Below, piece after piece: positions 5,962 to 8,129 of a stretch of DNA of 8,129 nt; the first letter of the stretch is position 1; the number at the start of each line of letters is the position of its first letter. Where the stretch lies: the NCBI GenBank assembly GCA_964444685.1, contig CAYUIG010000084.1:1-8129 (forward strand), given 5' to 3'. The translations under genes and the position numbers were made by a program. The stretch is from CAYUIG01 sp964444685. Its GTDB lineage: Bacteria; Gemmatimonadota; Gemmatimonadetes; Longimicrobiales; RSA9. The notes beneath the pieces are model-generated. The model saw only the letters and a program-made list of their open reading frames with translations, was not told the origin of the DNA and made no database searches.

Positions 5962-6014
5962 TGGGGGGTCGCATAATAGGAGGCGCCCGCATAGCATACC
6001 GCGACGTTCGGCAT
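5928..6014 (-). CDS. Tyrosine leader peptide (28 aa) of the aroF operon
   Basis: Short reading frame with no enzymatic role expected; its translation would sense charged tRNA-Tyr. It begins MPNVAVCYAGASYYATPHAG and ends in an Arg-rich tail before TAG (5930-5928). Tyr is at residues 8, 13 and 14, and all three codons are TAT, whereas aroF uses only TAC. It has no Shine-Dalgarno sequence. Instead the -10 box of a good promoter lies 6 nt before its ATG, so the transcript probably starts on the ATG itself (leaderless). The stop precedes the terminator stem by 24 nt. Stalling at Tyr13-14 would free the antiterminator strand; completion of translation would cover it. The functional model is inference; the reading frame, codons and complementarities are visible. 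Confidence 0.82.
   Translation of the reverse strand: MPNVAVCYAGASYYATPHAGRSRRRTRA
5940..5986 (-). promoter_or_regulatory. Possible protector (1:2) hairpin in the leader
   Basis: GCGCCTCC (5986-5979), the codons just before Tyr13-Tyr14, is the exact complement of GGAGGCGC (5947-5940). The enclosed loop contains the tandem Tyr codons and most of the antiterminator strand; a further TGCG/CGCA pairing inside is possible. A ribosome on the Tyr codons would melt this stem, the behaviour expected of segment 1 in trp-type attenuators. Confidence 0.6.
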
Positions 6015-6020
6015 GTAGGC

Positions 6021-6050
6021 AGGATAAAGCCAACCGCGGCTCGCCGTCAA
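6021..6050 (-). promoter_or_regulatory. Sigma-70 type promoter of the tyr leader-aroF operon
   Basis: Minus-strand -35 TTGACG (6050-6045; 5 of 6 to consensus), an 18-bp spacer and -10 TATCCT (6026-6021; 4 of 6). Counting from the -10 box places +1 at about 6014, the first base of the leader peptide ATG. No other comparable box pair was seen between 5855 and 6090 on this strand. Confidence 0.75.
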
Positions 6051-6068
6051 CGGGAGCGCGGACTCCCG
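6051..6068. promoter_or_regulatory. Inverted repeat upstream of the aroF promoter, possible operator or 5' UTR hairpin of terC
   Basis: CGGGAG-CGCGGA-CTCCCG, a perfect 6-bp inverted repeat with a 6-nt loop. It abuts the -35 box of the divergent tyr promoter and ends 22 nt before the terC start. As DNA it could be a small operator between the two divergent units; as RNA on the plus strand it would be a hairpin near the terC start. The function is unknown. Confidence 0.4.
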
Positions 6069-6090
6069 GTGAAGGATGGCGTGACCCGCG

Positions 6091-7014
6091 ATGGCTGAGC
6101 TGTGGCCCTGGATCGCGTTCAATGCGCTGATCGTGGTGCTGCTCGCGGTGGACCTGGGCGTCTTCCACCGCGAGGCGCACACGGTCCGGCCGCGCGAGGC
6201 CGCGAGCTGGAGTGCCGTATGGATCACGCTCGGGCTGCTGTTCGGCCTGGTCGTGTACTTCACGCGCGGTGCGCAGCCGGCGCTCGAGTATCTGACGGGC
6301 TACCTGATCGAGAAGTCGCTCTCGGTCGACAACATCTTCGTCTTCGTCCTCATCTTCAACTACTTCCAGACACCGGCGCGCTTCCAGCATCGCGTGCTGT
6401 TCTGGGGGATCATCGGCGCGCTGCTGATGCGTGGCGCGATGATCGGCGCCGGCGCGTTCCTGCTGCTGCGATTCCACTGGGTGCTGTACGTGTTCGGTGC
6501 GCTGCTGCTGTGGGCGGGTTTCCGCATCGTGCGCGGGCACGTCAGCGTCGAGCCGGAGAACAACCGCGTGCTGCGATTCGTGCGGCGCACGATCCCCGTG
6601 ACGAAAGGCTATCGCGGACAGAAGCTGGTGATCCGGCGCCCGCGCACGCGCACGTGGGCGGTCACGCCGCTGTTCGTGACGCTCATCGCGATCGAGACGA
6701 CGGACCTCGTGTTCGCACTGGACTCGATCCCGGCCGTGTTCGCCGTGACGCGCGATCCGTTCCTCGTGTATACGTCCAACGTCTTCGCGATCCTCGGGCT
6801 GCGCGCGCTCTATTTCCTGCTGGCCGGTGCGGTCGTGCGGCTGAAGTACCTGAACTACGGCCTCGGCGCAGTGCTGATCTTCGTGGGGCTCAAGATGCTG
6901 GCGGAGGACTTCGTGCAGGTGCCGATCGGCGTGTCGCTGCTGGTAGTGGGCGGGTTGATCACGCTATCGGTCGTCGCATCACTGCTGCGGCGGGAACCGC
7001 CGACACCTGAATGA
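6091..7014 (+). CDS. TerC/Alx-family integral membrane protein
   Basis: Inner membrane protein of 307 residues with about eight or nine hydrophobic segments. TerC and Alx relatives are linked to tellurite resistance, Mn2+ export and metal loading of exported proteins; the exact cargo here is unknown. Conserved membrane acidic residues are present: D21 in LLAVDLGVFHR, E74 and D80 in EKSLSVDNIFVF, and E202, D205 and D211 in IAIETTDLVFALDSIPAVFAV, the family signature. An in-frame stop 9 nt upstream fixes the start at 6091. The nearest purine-rich site (GAAGGA, 6071-6076) is 14 nt away, so initiation signals are weak. No yybP-ykoY manganese riboswitch, common before this family, was recognised. 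It is divergent from the tyr operon and overlaps the next gene as ATGA. Confidence 0.95.
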   Translation: MAELWPWIAFNALIVVLLAVDLGVFHREAHTVRPREAASWSAVWITLGLLFGLVVYFTRGAQPALEYLTGYLIEKSLSVDNIFVFVLIFNYFQTPARFQHRVLFWGIIGALLMRGAMIGAGAFLLLRFHWVLYVFGALLLWAGFRIVRGHVSVEPENNRVLRFVRRTIPVTKGYRGQKLVIRRPRTRTWAVTPLFVTLIAIETTDLVFALDSIPAVFAVTRDPFLVYTSNVFAILGLRALYFLLAGAVVRLKYLNYGLGAVLIFVGLKMLAEDFVQVPIGVSLLVVGGLITLSVVASLLRREPPTPE

Positions 7015-7742
7015 GCCCCGTTCTCGAAATCGTCGCGACGCTCGTGTCCATCGTGGCGGGTGCAGTCGCTGCCGTTGCAGGGTTCGGCATCGGCTCGCTG
7101 CTCACACCCGTTCTGGCGGCCGGCATGGCGACGAAGGCGGCGGTCGCGGCGGTGTCGCTGCCGCACCTCGTCGCCACGTCGGTGCGACTGTGGTACCTGC
7201 GTGCCGAGGTGGATCGATCGCTGCTGCTGGGGTTCGGCGTTGCGAGTGCCGCCGGCGGACTGTTCGGTGCGCTGCTGCATGCGCGCGCCACCAGTCTTTC
7301 CCTGCGGATCACGTTCGGCGCACTGCTCCTGCTCGCCGCGGCGTCCGAACTCACCGGATTCATGCGACGCATCCGCCTCGGGCGCACGGCCGCAGCCGCT
7401 GCCGGCGCGGTGTCGGGAGTGCTCGGTGGGCTCGTCGGCAATCAGGGCGGCATTCGCACGGCGGCGCTGCTGGGGTTCCGCGTTCGCCCCGCGGCGTTCG
7501 TCGCGACCGCCACGGCCGCGGCGCTGGTCGTGGACCTCGCCCGTGTGCCCGTGTACATCGCGTCCGAAGGCGGGACGCTCATCGCCCATGCACGCCCGAT
7601 CGCGCTCATGTGCGCCGGCGCCATTGTGGGCACACTCGCGGGCGGGCGTGTGCTCCGACGCATCGAGGAGCGTACCTTCCGTACCGCCGTCGCGCTGCTG
7701 CTTGCCGCGCTGGGCGCGTACATGATCCTGGTGGCGCAATGA
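7011..7742 (+). CDS. TSUP family (TauE/SafE-like) membrane transporter
   Basis: Probable permease of 243 residues with about seven or eight hydrophobic segments, in the family that includes sulfite and organosulfonate exporters. The two-repeat architecture is visible: an AVAAVAGFGIGSLLTPVLA motif at residues 19-37 and a second, SGVLGGLVGNQGGIRTAALL, at 135-154. The second motif reads GNQGG where many members have a more glycine-rich GIGGG-type loop. The substrate cannot be assigned. Its start overlaps the terC stop as ATGA with no strong Shine-Dalgarno sequence; a small hairpin, CGGCGG-GAA-CCGCCG (6988-7002), lies just upstream. Coupled translation with terC is likely. It overlaps the following VOC gene in the same way, forming a three-gene unit. 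Confidence 0.87.
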   Translation: MSPVLEIVATLVSIVAGAVAAVAGFGIGSLLTPVLAAGMATKAAVAAVSLPHLVATSVRLWYLRAEVDRSLLLGFGVASAAGGLFGALLHARATSLSLRITFGALLLLAAASELTGFMRRIRLGRTAAAAAGAVSGVLGGLVGNQGGIRTAALLGFRVRPAAFVATATAAALVVDLARVPVYIASEGGTLIAHARPIALMCAGAIVGTLAGGRVLRRIEERTFRTAVALLLAALGAYMILVAQ

Positions 7743-8129
7743 ATCCGCTTCCTGCCGACACCCGGCCGGGTATGGTCCGGCTGCGCGTGGCCGATCTCGG
7801 CCGCTCGCTCGCCTGGTATCATGATCTGCTCGGATTCGCCGTGCTCGATTCGGACGGGCCGCATATCCGTCTCGGGGCCGGCAATGAGGCCTTTCTCGAG
7901 CTCGTGGAACGTCCGGGTGCGCGGCCCGCGGCCCGGCGCGCGCCGTCGCTCTACCACTTCGCCGTGCTGCTGCCCGACCGCGCGGGTCTGGGCGCGGTGC
8001 TCGCGAAGCTGATCGAGGCGGACGTCCGGGTGGGTTCCGCCGATCACCTGGTCAGCGAAGCACTCTACATCACGGACCCCGACGGCCTCGGGATCGAACT
8101 CTACGCCGACCGACCGCGCGAGCAGTGGC
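7739..8129 (+). CDS. VOC superfamily protein, CatE-like (catechol 2,3-dioxygenase/glyoxalase fold; C-terminus outside window)
   Basis: The first 130 residues of a vicinal-oxygen-chelate protein. The beta-alpha-beta opening VRLRVADLGRSLAWYHDLLGF (13-33), SLYHFAVLLP (70-79) and HLVSEALYITDPDGLGIELY (103-122) followed by ADRPREQW match the N-terminal module of CatE-type proteins, which usually carry two VOC modules and cleave catechol-like rings or act on related substrates. Candidate metal ligands here are H73 and E120; the first-strand position is M12/R14 instead of His. As I recall, this is normal for the first module of CatE proteins, whose metal site is in the second module. The ATG overlaps the TSUP stop as ATGA. 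The substrate is unknown. Confidence 0.86.
   Translation, partial: MNPLPADTRPGMVRLRVADLGRSLAWYHDLLGFAVLDSDGPHIRLGAGNEAFLELVERPGARPAARRAPSLYHFAVLLPDRAGLGAVLAKLIEADVRVGSADHLVSEALYITDPDGLGIELYADRPREQW

Noticed and set aside
5972..5977. Plus-strand CATAAT as a -10 box for terC
   Set aside because: It is the complement of the leader's tandem Tyr codons and has no credible -35 element 16-18 bp upstream, so the match is probably coincidental.
5984..6090. yybP-ykoY manganese riboswitch before the terC-like gene
   Set aside because: TerC/Alx genes are often controlled by this riboswitch, but its conserved loop sequences are not seen, and most of the region is explained by the tyr promoter and leader on the other strand.
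6855..7739. 294-residue minus-strand frame opposite the TSUP gene
   Set aside because: It is a shadow frame of a membrane protein gene with clear transmembrane repeats; it is polar and Arg/Glu/Gln-rich with no domain.
7772..7780. Loss of the first metal-binding His in the VOC protein as an inactivating change
   Set aside because: In CatE-like two-module proteins the first module commonly lacks this His as far as I recall, and the second module lies outside the window, so loss of activity cannot be inferred.

Overview
The window is high-GC bacterial DNA with strong G/C preference at third codon positions, tight gene packing and many four-base ATGA stop/start overlaps. An ECF sigma factor coupled to a PknB-type kinase, a large TPR protein with a probable export signal and a 100-N scaffold gap suggest a draft genome of an environmental bacterium. 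Gemmatimonadota or Acidobacteriota-like lineages fit the family mix, but this is inference from gene content and I would not go below phylum.

Layout. 1-1238 (minus): an ECF-type sigma factor followed, with a 4-base overlap, by a serine/threonine kinase that leaves the window. 1385-2860 (plus, divergent): a TPR protein interrupted by a 100-N gap. 2861-3038: the convergent gap after the TPR gene, filled by short repeats of about 14 nt in two opposed arrays around a 17-bp hairpin. 3039-3638 (minus): a 52-residue membrane protein, too small for routine gene finding, and an uncertain small secreted protein. 3706-5854 (minus): a three-gene tyrosine operon, aroF (DAHP synthase with N-terminal regulatory domain), a stand-alone AroQ-type chorismate mutase and tyrA, joined by two ATGA overlaps. 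5855-6090: a divergent control region. 6091-8129 (plus): terC-like membrane protein, TSUP (TauE/SafE) membrane protein and a VOC/CatE-like dioxygenase, again joined by ATGA overlaps; the last runs off the right edge.

The most interesting element lies upstream of aroF. A good sigma-70 promoter (TTGACG, 18 bp, TATCCT) places the predicted transcription start on the A of an ATG that opens a 28-codon reading frame. This frame has three Tyr codons, all TAT, two of them adjacent, and ends 24 nt before a strong intrinsic terminator, which itself ends 2 nt before the aroF Shine-Dalgarno sequence. The RNA between them can form a protector hairpin, an antiterminator (16 bp with a 6-nt bulge) or the terminator, as in trp/his/phe attenuators. 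The sensed amino acid would be tyrosine, the product of the pathway. Chorismate mutase and TyrA contain no tyrosine at all, and aroF uses only TAC. Together this looks like a tyrosine-responsive, ribosome-mediated attenuator with a leaderless leader peptide.
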